From Bacteroidia bacterium (lineage in GTDB: Bacteria; Bacteroidota; Bacteroidia; Flavobacteriales; Flavobacteriaceae), in assembly GCA_030425285.1 (NCBI GenBank), contig JAUIAY010000003.1, forward strand, positions 1-64,000: a stretch of DNA of 64,000 nucleotides, written 5' to 3'. Of the stretch, positions 43,458 through 50,956 are shown piece by piece; position 1 is the first letter of the stretch; the number at the start of each line of letters is the position of its first letter. The notes under the pieces are model-generated. The model was given only the letters and a program-made list of their open reading frames with translations. It searched no databases and was not told where the DNA came from. The position numbers and the translations under genes are program-made.

Positions 43458-43629
43458 CACTAAATCTGCCATTATTGGCGGTACTTTCTTTTCATCGATT
43501 GTGAATATTGGTGTTGAAGATTTGATTACCACTATTATTTTGGCTGTTGTTGGTGCTGTCGTTAGTTACATAGTTTCCATTTTAATTAAGTGGATTCATC
43601 AAAGGATTCGGAAAAGAGGAAAACCATAA
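43447..43629 (+). CDS. Small membrane protein
   Basis: 60 aa from ATG 43447 (an upstream ATG at 43414 would run inside the preceding gene). One to two hydrophobic segments (IIGGTFFSSIVNIGV and LITTIILAVVGAVVSYIVSILI) and a basic tail (HQRIRKRGKP). Last gene of the cassette; a terminator follows 4 bp later. May be a second holin-like or spanin-like part. Confidence 0.6.
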   Translation: MDYNTKSAIIGGTFFSSIVNIGVEDLITTIILAVVGAVVSYIVSILIKWIHQRIRKRGKP

Positions 43630-43632
43630 TCT

Positions 43633-43656
43633 AAAGTGCTTCAAATGAAGCACTTT
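43633..43656 (+). terminator. Terminator after the DUF5675 cassette
   Basis: AAAGTGCTTC / GAAGCACTTT with a 4-nt loop and a T run. Confidence 0.9.
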
Positions 43657-43694
43657 TTTAGTATATTTAGATACAAATTATATCAAATATTATT

Positions 43695-44021
43695 ATGGGA
43701 AAATTCGAAGTTTATCAGGATGCAAAATCTGAATACCGTTTTAGGTTAAAGGCAAGTAATGGCCAAAAAATATTAGCAAGTGAAGGATACACTGCTAAAG
43801 CAAGTTGTATGAACGGTATAGAATCCGTTAGAACCAACTCACAAGATGATAGTAAATTTGACCGAAAGGTTTCCAGTAACGGTAAACATTATTTTAATCT
43901 AAAAGCAAGTAATGGCCAAGTAATTGGCACAAGTGAAATGTACGAGGGATCTTCCGGAATGGAAAATGGTATTGAATCCGTTAAAACAAACGCTCCAAGC
44001 GCACCAGTTGAAGAAGTTTAA
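43695..44021 (+). CDS. YegP-like DUF1508 protein, two repeats
   Basis: A 108-aa protein with two DUF1508 repeats: YRFRLKASNGQKILASEGYTAKASCMNGIESVRTN and HYFNLKASNGQVIGTSEMYEGSSGMENGIESVKTN. Small beta-sheet proteins of this type are common and of uncertain role. Own transcript. Confidence 0.92.
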   Translation: MGKFEVYQDAKSEYRFRLKASNGQKILASEGYTAKASCMNGIESVRTNSQDDSKFDRKVSSNGKHYFNLKASNGQVIGTSEMYEGSSGMENGIESVKTNAPSAPVEEV

Positions 44022-44106
44022 ATATACATTGACTACCGCTTTTCTCGGGGCAAAGTGTCGTAGGTGGAAGTGATTATTGATGTTAAGCGGTTGGAAAGAT
44101 AAATAA

Positions 44107-44136
44107 AGGGCATTTTCTAAAAAATGCTCTTTTTTT
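44107..44136 (+). terminator. Terminator downstream of the YegP-like gene
   Basis: GGGCATTTT / AAAATGCTC with a 4-nt loop, followed by seven T. Confidence 0.85.
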
Positions 44137-44348
44137 ATGCGCGGTGTTGAGGTGGGTAAATGAAATGAGTGAAACCCTGATAAGGGATTGAGCGAATGTA
44201 ATGCATCCTACCGCAGACACTTGGCAAAACATTAATAATTACTGTAACCTACACCGTTGAAATGGGTGGTGGGGAAAAGATGGAAAAATTGTGTGTTCTA
44301 AATTTCAATGCCAGTTCGGAATTGAGCGTGGGGAATGTCGGATATTTT

Positions 44349-44406
44349 ACATAATGGCGTTATAGTACAGAAAGTGAATGAATGCTACTATAACTACCCG
44401 TTATGT
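44349..44406. repeat. Short attC-like palindrome
   Basis: ACATAATGG and GTTATAGTA on the left pair with TACTATAAC and CCGTTATGT on the right, with 1 unpaired base on the left against 3 on the right and an 18-nt loop. The 3' end (CCGTT) is like that of the sites at 1-127 and 1620-1746. It is shorter (58 bp) and less certain as a member of the same family. Confidence 0.45.
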
Positions 44407-44559
44407 AAACATAGCTTTGGGTAGTTTTTGGCGTGAGCGCTGGAAACAGCTCTTTGCTTTTTTGCTTATCCAATGATTGTAAATAACACTTTAAGCAAAA
44501 CAAGCAATGTGCTGTGTGAGGGTTGGCAGCTAAAAACTACAAGCGCATTGGCAAGCGGA

Positions 44560-44614
44560 ACAAACCAAAACACAGAGGATTTTTGCCATAGCAACAAACT
44601 GGGTTTTGGTTTGT
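44560..44614 (-). terminator. 12-bp inverted repeat downstream of the cyclase operon
   Basis: ACAAACCAAAAC (44560-44571) / GTTTTGGTTTGT (44603-44614), perfect, with a 31-nt loop. It sits 10 bp past the stop of the last operon gene and may end or stabilise its transcript. The loop is long for a classic terminator. Confidence 0.45.
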
Positions 44615-44624
44615 GGGGAAATAA

Positions 44625-44858
44625 TTAATTTTTATCTCTAGGTGGATTAGGGTCGTTACCATGACTATCTGGATTTTGAATACGCCCATCTTTTCTATGG
44701 GGTATTAGTTCTGAACCTTCGGATCTACTTTTTTGACGGCTCCAGTCCATTGCTTCTTTTTTAGTTTCAAAATGTTTTGAGGCTCTTTGTGCTTTTTCTC
44801 TTTTTGAGTCCCAACCTCCATCTGGGTTAGGCACTACGTGTCTTTCTTTTCTTGGCAT
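44625..44858 (-). CDS. DUF2188 small protein, last gene of the Pycsar-like operon
   Basis: A 77-aa protein with the DUF2188 pattern: RHVVPNPDGGWDSKREKAQRASKHFETKKEAMDWSRQKSRSEGSELIPHRKDGRIQN. The tail is polar (SHGNDPNPPRDKN). Small DUF2188 proteins are widespread and of unknown function. It starts 12 bp after the cyclase stop, so it belongs to the same transcript. A role in the defence module is possible but could be coincidental. Confidence 0.85.
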   Translation of the reverse strand: MPRKERHVVPNPDGGWDSKREKAQRASKHFETKKEAMDWSRQKSRSEGSELIPHRKDGRIQNPDSHGNDPNPPRDKN

Positions 44859-44870
44859 TGTTATATATTT

Positions 44871-46208
44871 TTAATTTAACAAACTTTTTATATCTATTTC
44901 GTTATCCCATTGGTCATCTACAAATATTGGAAATTTTAATACTATATTATCTGAATGCTCTCGCTTAATTGTGCATTTTAAATAATGATTCCCGTGATAG
45001 CCTGCATGTGCAATACAATGGGCTTGGTTTACAAATTTTCTTTCAAAATCATGGTGTTCATCTTTGGCTTCTTTGGCTTCCGAACCATAATTATAAGCCT
45101 CCCAAGTAATTGTTTCATAGTACTTTCTATGATATGGTGTGTTATTAAACATCAATTCATACTTAATTAATCTTCCTTTAAGAATTGCATAGTTATTCTC
45201 ATAATACAAAGAGCTGTTATATTCTTCTTCTGGTTTATAAACTGTCGCTTTTAAGGTAAATGGGTTATCGAATATTTCCAGTTTACCACTGCCATTTTGT
45301 TTATAAAATGAAAAACTATTCAAATACTTTTTCCAGTTAAAATCGAATTGTCTATAATTAAAATCTTGTGATTGAATGATGTATCTGTCATCTACATACT
45401 CACCATTTTTAATAATCCTTGGTGTAGAAATATAATCCTCTTTCATTTCAATTGCATCTACCAAGTTTTTCCCAATTCTGATAGAGTTTACAGATGCTTT
45501 GTGCTGTAACTTTGCTGCTAGGTCAGTATGTAAGCTCGTCGTTGTTAATTCATTACAATTAGCAATGCCGTAGTGTGACCACATCACATCTTCATCTGAC
45601 CCATAATCAATACCTACTCTTATTTTAATTGGGTCTAACCCATAGCTAACAAATGCAGACGACAAGTCCTCCGAGACAGCTTGACACAAAACGCTTGCAG
45701 CATTTAATGCATTAATTATACTATCACTTGGATTTGAATCTTTTCTAACAAATTGCACAAATGCTGCATCTCCTTGTAGCCTATGAACATGACCGCCAAA
45801 ATGACTTACAACATTTATGCAAAGAGTCAATAATGTATCTTTTATTAACCGAACTTCTTCAAGTGAATATTTTAAAGCCAACCGTGTAGAACCCTTAATA
45901 TCAATAAACATTGAAACACAATGATGTTTTAGCATTTGGTTTTCCTCTAAATATTCAAAATCTGGATGGTTTCCAATTGTAACCTTATTAAATGAATGTT
46001 TGTTGGAACCAAAATATTTTTGTAATTGATTGGAATCAAAATCTAAAATGGTTTTAGAATTAGGTTCAATAGTTGTAGGAACTGAAGAAAAGGTTTCTCT
46101 ACTTTCATTCAATAATATGTAAGGTGAGTTTAGCCCTTTTTGAAATGGCTGCCCTGATCTGCTTAAGACACTTTCAATGCCTGATTTATAATTTTTAAAT
46201 AAACTCAT
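44871..46208 (-). CDS. Class III nucleotide cyclase with AGS-C-like sensor domain (PycC-like)
   Basis: 445 aa from ATG 46208, whose ATGA overlaps the preceding stop; the longer TTG frame to 46275 is not supported. The class III cyclase domain is about 95-255: metal Asp D103 in SMFIDIKGSTRLA and D147 in HRLQGDAAFVQF, then RVGIDYGS and HTDLAAKLQHKA. The usual adenine-selecting Lys three residues before GD is Arg143. The C-terminal part (about 310-432; TWEAYNYGSEAKEA, YHGNHYLKCTI) fits the AGS-C sensor domain. With the membrane protein upstream this matches Pycsar, where phage sensing yields cCMP or cUMP. The base made is not determined. Confidence 0.85.
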   Translation of the reverse strand: MSLFKNYKSGIESVLSRSGQPFQKGLNSPYILLNESRETFSSVPTTIEPNSKTILDFDSNQLQKYFGSNKHSFNKVTIGNHPDFEYLEENQMLKHHCVSMFIDIKGSTRLALKYSLEEVRLIKDTLLTLCINVVSHFGGHVHRLQGDAAFVQFVRKDSNPSDSIINALNAASVLCQAVSEDLSSAFVSYGLDPIKIRVGIDYGSDEDVMWSHYGIANCNELTTTSLHTDLAAKLQHKASVNSIRIGKNLVDAIEMKEDYISTPRIIKNGEYVDDRYIIQSQDFNYRQFDFNWKKYLNSFSFYKQNGSGKLEIFDNPFTLKATVYKPEEEYNSSLYYENNYAILKGRLIKYELMFNNTPYHRKYYETITWEAYNYGSEAKEAKDEHHDFERKFVNQAHCIAHAGYHGNHYLKCTIKREHSDNIVLKFPIFVDDQWDNEIDIKSLLN

Positions 46209-46720
46209 ACTATTTTGATTATTATAATTAGTAAAAGCAGAGCCAATTGTACAAACACCAATTTGATTGCCCAACTGATTCTGAAATATTTGGTTTTTAA
46301 ACCTTTAGATATTGCATAAATTTGTTTAACCATATCTTTGCAGGCTTTTTTATCTTTTTGGTTCTTGTATTGCTTTAGAAAGTTGTCTTCTTCCATATCT
46401 GCAATTGAATTAAAAAATACTAGCGAGTGGTATTTTTTACTGCTTGAATTGTTTGTTTTTAAAAATGGATAAACCGCCGCAATTGTAAATGCTATACTTA
46501 CCAAGCCCACAATTAGAATTGTAACCAACAACCCAATTGTCCAGTCTTTGGCAACTGAATTATTAAACTCTACAATCGTTTTAAAGCTAGTCACAATAAA
46601 ACCGAACAAAAAGGCACTGAATGCCAATAGAAAATTACCTTTACTATTAGCACCTTCAATGTAATGGTCGAATCTTGCCAATACATATCTTGAATGTTCT
46701 ATTTCTTTAATTTCTTCCAT
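46205..46720 (-). CDS. Pycsar effector-type membrane protein (PycTM / DUF5706-like)
   Basis: 171 aa from ATG 46720, 1 nt after the protease stop; an ATG at 46750 would add ten residues inside the protease gene. The N-terminal pattern ARFDHYIEGANSKGNFLLAFSAFLFGFIV is the mark of the PycTM family (D-x-x-I-x-x-A-x-x-K-x-x-x-L-L-A). Three membrane helices: about 27-50, 60-86 and 149-170. In Pycsar such proteins respond to the cyclic pyrimidine nucleotide and disrupt the membrane of the infected cell. Coupled to the cyclase gene by ATGA. Confidence 0.83.
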   Translation of the reverse strand: MEEIKEIEHSRYVLARFDHYIEGANSKGNFLLAFSAFLFGFIVTSFKTIVEFNNSVAKDWTIGLLVTILIVGLVSIAFTIAAVYPFLKTNNSSSKKYHSLVFFNSIADMEEDNFLKQYKNQKDKKACKDMVKQIYAISKGLKTKYFRISWAIKLVFVQLALLLLIIIIKIV

Positions 46721-46721
46721 A

Positions 46722-49067
46722 TTAATCAATTCTAATTCTTGTTTCTTCACGTAGTTTAATATTGTTGTGAATAAAGTTTCTATCCACTAGTAACCTCGAA
46801 ACTTCGTTATAAACTTGATGCTGACCTTTAGTGTCTCTAATTGTAACTATCATAGTAAAGTCTTGATTTAACACCTCACCATCCTCAATCGCTCTTGTTT
46901 CAGCAAAATCTCTATAAGTTCCTTTTATTTTAGCATACCATTTTCGATTGCTTGCCAAACTGTCTCTTTGTCTAGCAGCTTTCATTTCATTAAGATTAAC
47001 CGAGTATTTTTTTACTGGCTGATATTTTTTACCATAATTCAATAGTACCCTTTCTCTTGCGTAATCACTCTCTGTATCTTTGATGTAAGCACTTTTATAA
47101 TTAGAATCTAAAAGCACATTTTGAGTGTCGTCTGGACCAATAGGATTTAGAATATTAGATTTTGTAGTGTCTCTATCTTTTATATTTTCGTAGGTACCAA
47201 ACATCATTTCAAGGTTAGACTGACAATATTCAGCTCCTTGTTTTTCTCTTAACACAGGTTGACCTACTAGCGTTATTTTAACTTCTCCATAAAAATACCC
47301 TTCCTCATCGATAAGGCTTTCAGGAAAAGGAAAGTCAAGTATTTCAATAAACTCGCCTTTATTAATATTCTCTTGCAGAATCAAAGTAATTTCATGTGGA
47401 TCATTATAAATAATTTCATCAGCAGAAGAAGCCACTCCAAATCCCATTTGTTTTACTTTTTCATTAATTGGAAAGTCAACACCCAAAGGATATTTAGCAG
47501 AATGTATTGCTAGAGCTTTTAATAAGGTCGGATTAAAACTCTCTCTAACTTTGAAATTCAGCTCTGACAATAATGATGTTACTCTCGGTGTAGAAAAACT
47601 TGTACCAATAATTTTAACTGAACTACCATCTGGTGCTATTGCCTTAACACCGTTTTGAACCAACGTAGAACCGTTTAAACCAGCATTGCCGCCATAAGAA
47701 ACTAAATCGGGTTTAATACTGTTTGCCGGACCAGGACCAATTCTTGTAAAAGGCGAAGGATGATTTACTTCCGCTAAATCATGGCCGTTTTTCGAATGTG
47801 CTATAGAGCCAACCACTAAAGAACGAATGGAATCACCAGAACGTGCTATCCTACTTTTTGGAAAGCCTTTTTCAAAATTTCTACAATTCCCTGTCGATTT
47901 GCATATAATCACTTCATTAGATAGCTGAATATCATCCAATGCTTTACCAAAGTCAGAAAAATCGTTTAAATCAGCCTCCGTTCTTGTACCTAAAGATAGA
48001 TTCCAAATTTTAATATCTGAATTCTTCTTTATGGCTTCTCTTATGTTAGCAATTAGTTCATCTTCATCTATACTTTCTTGCTTCTCATCAGGAAAAACAG
48101 TTGCATCAAAAAGCTTACAACCTGAATTTCCCGTCCAATTTTGCCCTTCTAGTTCATCACCATATAAAATTATACTAGACACACAAGAGCCATGAGTAGT
48201 ATCTACTAGTTCTTCGGGATAAGATGAAAAACTTCTATCTAAAAGCCATGGTTTCAAATATTTATTCTTTGCAATACCAGAATCTAACACACCAATAACA
48301 GGATATTCTATATTATCTACAGGCGTTTTTACATCAAGTTCTTCAGTGGAACCCATTAAATCCATACCTACAGTATATTTTGGCATAAAAGTTATTGACT
48401 CTAATGCTTCAAAATCACTTATGCTATCCAACTGTGCTTTGGTGGCATTCTTAATTTTATAAATTATTAAACCTGAAGAATACTTTGCTTCTTTAACATC
48501 AATGTTTTTTTGCTGACAGTAATTTTCGAACGATATTTTTATTGCATTATTTACTTCATAATTCAAAAAATCAATCAAAGAAACTTTTACTGTTGATTCT
48601 TCTTTTATATCTGCGACATAGGGCTTGAATATTTCAATATTTTCAACTGCTGATACTGCTTTAGGATTTCTGTGGTAGTGATTTATGTTTCTTCTTATAG
48701 CTTTACCATGTTCTAAATTATCAACTTTAACGATAGCACTATTTGAATCTATAAAGCCTATGATGTTATTTTTGGTAATCTGCCCATTGAAAAGCTTTTG
48801 AATATCTTTCCTATGAGATTTAGCAATAGCATTATCATCAATATCAATTCGTAAGGTAGCAGGAATAAAACTTCGTGCTTCATTTCTTTTTTCAAAAAAA
48901 GCATCTAATTCATTTAATGGCTCTAAAAGACTATCTGCTCTTGCAGCAAGTTCTTCTCCTGTAAGTTGCCATTTAGGTATACTGTTTCCTCCTCCACCTT
49001 CAACCCGACGATCATCTATTTTTTGCCTTTTTTGAAATAATTTTATAGGTAAATTCTTTTTTGCCAT
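46722..49067 (-). CDS. Cytoplasmic subtilisin-like serine protease (S8) paired with AAA ATPase
   Basis: A 781-aa protein without signal peptide. The triad is D262 (IGVLDSGIA), H292 (DTTHGSCVSSII) and S490 (IIGTSFSTPRVTS), with oxyanion Asn 394 (STGN). About 250 residues precede the catalytic domain and form an alpha/beta region not found in secreted subtilases. About 200 residues follow it and are beta-rich. Such S8 proteases are known next to AAA ATPases (Y4bN-like group). It starts 1 nt after the ATPase stop and ends 1 nt before the effector start. It might cleave a partner or a phage protein to switch on the cyclase-effector pair; this is inference. Confidence 0.9.
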   Translation of the reverse strand: MAKKNLPIKLFQKRQKIDDRRVEGGGGNSIPKWQLTGEELAARADSLLEPLNELDAFFEKRNEARSFIPATLRIDIDDNAIAKSHRKDIQKLFNGQITKNNIIGFIDSNSAIVKVDNLEHGKAIRRNINHYHRNPKAVSAVENIEIFKPYVADIKEESTVKVSLIDFLNYEVNNAIKISFENYCQQKNIDVKEAKYSSGLIIYKIKNATKAQLDSISDFEALESITFMPKYTVGMDLMGSTEELDVKTPVDNIEYPVIGVLDSGIAKNKYLKPWLLDRSFSSYPEELVDTTHGSCVSSIILYGDELEGQNWTGNSGCKLFDATVFPDEKQESIDEDELIANIREAIKKNSDIKIWNLSLGTRTEADLNDFSDFGKALDDIQLSNEVIICKSTGNCRNFEKGFPKSRIARSGDSIRSLVVGSIAHSKNGHDLAEVNHPSPFTRIGPGPANSIKPDLVSYGGNAGLNGSTLVQNGVKAIAPDGSSVKIIGTSFSTPRVTSLLSELNFKVRESFNPTLLKALAIHSAKYPLGVDFPINEKVKQMGFGVASSADEIIYNDPHEITLILQENINKGEFIEILDFPFPESLIDEEGYFYGEVKITLVGQPVLREKQGAEYCQSNLEMMFGTYENIKDRDTTKSNILNPIGPDDTQNVLLDSNYKSAYIKDTESDYARERVLLNYGKKYQPVKKYSVNLNEMKAARQRDSLASNRKWYAKIKGTYRDFAETRAIEDGEVLNQDFTMIVTIRDTKGQHQVYNEVSRLLVDRNFIHNNIKLREETRIRID

Positions 49068-49068
49068 C

Positions 49069-50157
49069 TTATTCTACATTTAGTGCGTTTCTAACTTGTC
49101 TTAATGAAATATCTAAATAACTAGCTATTTGCTTTTGAGGTATGTTACTCTCATTTAAAAACCGAATCATTTCCTCTGAAGTAAACCTGTTATTATTTTT
49201 ATACTTAAAATATTCTGAAAAGATTTCGTCATACTCAAATTCCCTATTTTTAATAATAGAATTGTAAAATGCACTATTGATTATCTTTATAATTTCAGAA
49301 TGGGATAAGTTATTTAAGTATGATGATAGTATGTCAAATTTCTTATCATCTGTATCAAGTTTAGAATCTACTTTATTGAAATAATTCCAGATTAGATTTT
49401 TGATTTCATCTGAATTAGGTTTATTAACATTAACTATTTTTTCAAATCTTCTCCAAATAGCACTATCCAACAATTGCTCATGATTTGTTGCTGCAATTAA
49501 AACTCCTGTTTCTAAAAAGTCGTCTATGTTTTGTAACAGACTATTTATTACCCTTTTCAATTCACCTGTTTCGTGATTATCATCCCTGGCTTTCGCAATT
49601 GCATCAAACTCGTCAAGGAATAGTATACATGGTTTACTTTTCGCATAATCAAACAACTTTCTAATGTTCTTTGCTGTATTACCTAAAAGCGATGATATTA
49701 ATGAATCAAAACGAGCGATTACAATAGGAATATCTAACTCTTTAGCAATATGTTTTGCCAAAGTAGTTTTACCACACCCAGGTGGACCATATAGCAATAA
49801 TGATAAATTCATTTGCAAGCCTTTACTTTTTATTTCATTTTTTGAGTTTACAAGCGAAATGAAATTATTGATTGGACTTTGAATACTTTCTGATAAAGAG
49901 ATATCAAGTTTTATATCTTGAGGTAATATAACATCAGCAATGTTTAATCGTGTATCGTTATCCACAGGTGCTTCAAATAATTGATCCTTAAAGACTGGTA
50001 TACTAGAAGAGCCCTCAATAGTCTTTATTATTTTATCAGCTAATTTATCCGCCCCATCTTCTCTTAACTTTTTAGCTAGATGTTTGGAATAGCTAATCAC
50101 CTTTTTAGGGTCATGATTAAGACCTCCTTCAATTATTTTAATAAGCTCTGTATACAT
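49069..50157 (-). CDS. AAA+ ATPase, first gene of the Pycsar-like operon, with C-terminal HTH-like tail
   Basis: A 362-aa protein. Residues 1-115 are an N-terminal helical and linker region. The AAA core has Walker A GPPGCGKT (124-131), Walker B ILFLDEFDA (D182, E183), sensor-1 N225 (AATN) and Arg 236-237 as finger candidates. A helical lid runs to about 320. The last 35 residues (EEMIRFLNESNIPQKQIASYLDISLRQVRNALNV) look like a helix-turn-helix. It is probably a partner that feeds or controls the subtilase encoded 1 nt downstream. A good promoter lies just upstream. Confidence 0.9.
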   Translation of the reverse strand: MYTELIKIIEGGLNHDPKKVISYSKHLAKKLREDGADKLADKIIKTIEGSSSIPVFKDQLFEAPVDNDTRLNIADVILPQDIKLDISLSESIQSPINNFISLVNSKNEIKSKGLQMNLSLLLYGPPGCGKTTLAKHIAKELDIPIVIARFDSLISSLLGNTAKNIRKLFDYAKSKPCILFLDEFDAIAKARDDNHETGELKRVINSLLQNIDDFLETGVLIAATNHEQLLDSAIWRRFEKIVNVNKPNSDEIKNLIWNYFNKVDSKLDTDDKKFDILSSYLNNLSHSEIIKIINSAFYNSIIKNREFEYDEIFSEYFKYKNNNRFTSEEMIRFLNESNIPQKQIASYLDISLRQVRNALNVE

Positions 50158-50188
50158 ATATCCGTAATATTATTTTTGTTTTCCGTTA

Positions 50189-50222
50189 CAAAGATACTCA
50201 AAAACGTAATACAAAAACAAAC
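50189..50222 (-). promoter_or_regulatory. Promoter of the AAA-subtilase-Pycsar operon
   Basis: On the minus strand TATCTTTG (50196-50189) matches the flavobacterial -7 box TAnnTTTG exactly, with TTTTTG runs about 15-20 nt upstream as -33. The leader is about 30 nt to the ATG at 50157. The spacer of 136 bp to the DnaC-like gene gives the operon its own control region. Pattern match only. Confidence 0.5.
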
Positions 50223-50293
50223 AAATGGTATTTTTTTATTTAAAAATGTAATATTTATATCAAAAATCGTTATAAAACAGGGCTTTAGTGTAA

Positions 50294-50956
50294 TTATTTT
50301 CTCTTATCGTGTGAATTTTTATCGAATGCTATTAAATTGAATAGCTGTCGCATTCTGGAACGTACGCGATTACCATAGCGTTCTTCTAATTCTTGAGCAT
50401 TGAGGTTTGTAGTTGCGTGGGTTCTAATTTTTCTCTGAAGAAATAAATCATAACGCGATAAGAGGATTTCTCCCATAACATTACAGTCCTTTCCAAAATG
50501 TCTTCCAGTTGCTTCTATGCCTAAATCATCAAAGCAATAGAAATTACTGTTACCATATTCCTGAATGGTTTTGTAGCCAATGTTATTGAAAGCAAATGTG
50601 ATGTTTCTTGCCGGAATTAGTACGTATGATTTTTGGTGTGGCACGATGTGTCTTAATAACTTCATTAAACTGGTTTTGCCACATCCAACTGGACCAGATA
50701 AAAGAATGCCTTTGTTTGGGTCAATATTTAGTTTTGCACAAGCTTCAAAATCACGAATGAAATAAATACACAGTTTGTAAAGCACCACCTCATCTTCTTC
50801 ATAAATCTTGAAGTTTTTGCCAAACAATAATTTCCCTTTGGCATCGAGATAAATGAGTATGCTTTTGAAATCGTATTGAATACAATTGTTTTTTAACTCG
50901 CCAAGTTTGTATTGTACTCCTTTTTCGATAATGATATGTGGTTGCTCATTTTTCAT
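50294..50956 (-). CDS. DnaC-like P-loop ATPase of the mobile island
   Basis: A 220-aa AAA-type ATPase: Walker A GPVGCGKTS (about 88-96), Walker B FYCFDDLGIE, sensor region THATTNLNAQELEERYGNRVRSRMRQLFNLIAFD. It resembles DnaC/IstB-like helicase loaders found on integrative elements of Bacteroidota. It overlaps the preceding gene by 4 bp (ATGA). Probably helps start replication of the island. Confidence 0.83.
   Translation of the reverse strand: MKNEQPHIIIEKGVQYKLGELKNNCIQYDFKSILIYLDAKGKLLFGKNFKIYEEDEVVLYKLCIYFIRDFEACAKLNIDPNKGILLSGPVGCGKTSLMKLLRHIVPHQKSYVLIPARNITFAFNNIGYKTIQEYGNSNFYCFDDLGIEATGRHFGKDCNVMGEILLSRYDLFLQRKIRTHATTNLNAQELEERYGNRVRSRMRQLFNLIAFDKNSHDKRK

Larger units (their letters stand above)
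44022..44624. other. Non-coding region with several hairpins between YegP-like and DUF2188 genes
   Basis: 603 bp without a supported frame. From left to right: a terminator (44107-44136), a purine-rich stretch with the small palindrome CCCTGATAAGGG (about 44175-44186), an attC-like palindrome (44349-44406) that overlaps a possible terminator (ACTACCC/GGGTAGT, about 44393-44426), and a long-looped inverted repeat (44560-44614). Confidence 0.6.

Noticed and set aside
42057-44021. Prophage
   Set aside because: Only DUF5675 and two holin-like proteins are suggestive; no terminase, portal, capsid, tail or integrase gene exists in the window.
44871-46208. CBASS cyclase
   Set aside because: The fold motifs (FIDIKGST, QGDA) are of class III cyclases, not of CD-NTases (no GS...DxD motif).
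46209-46275. N-terminal extension of the cyclase (TTG start at 46275)
   Set aside because: It lies wholly within the effector gene, and the ATG at 46208 gives a standard ATGA coupling.
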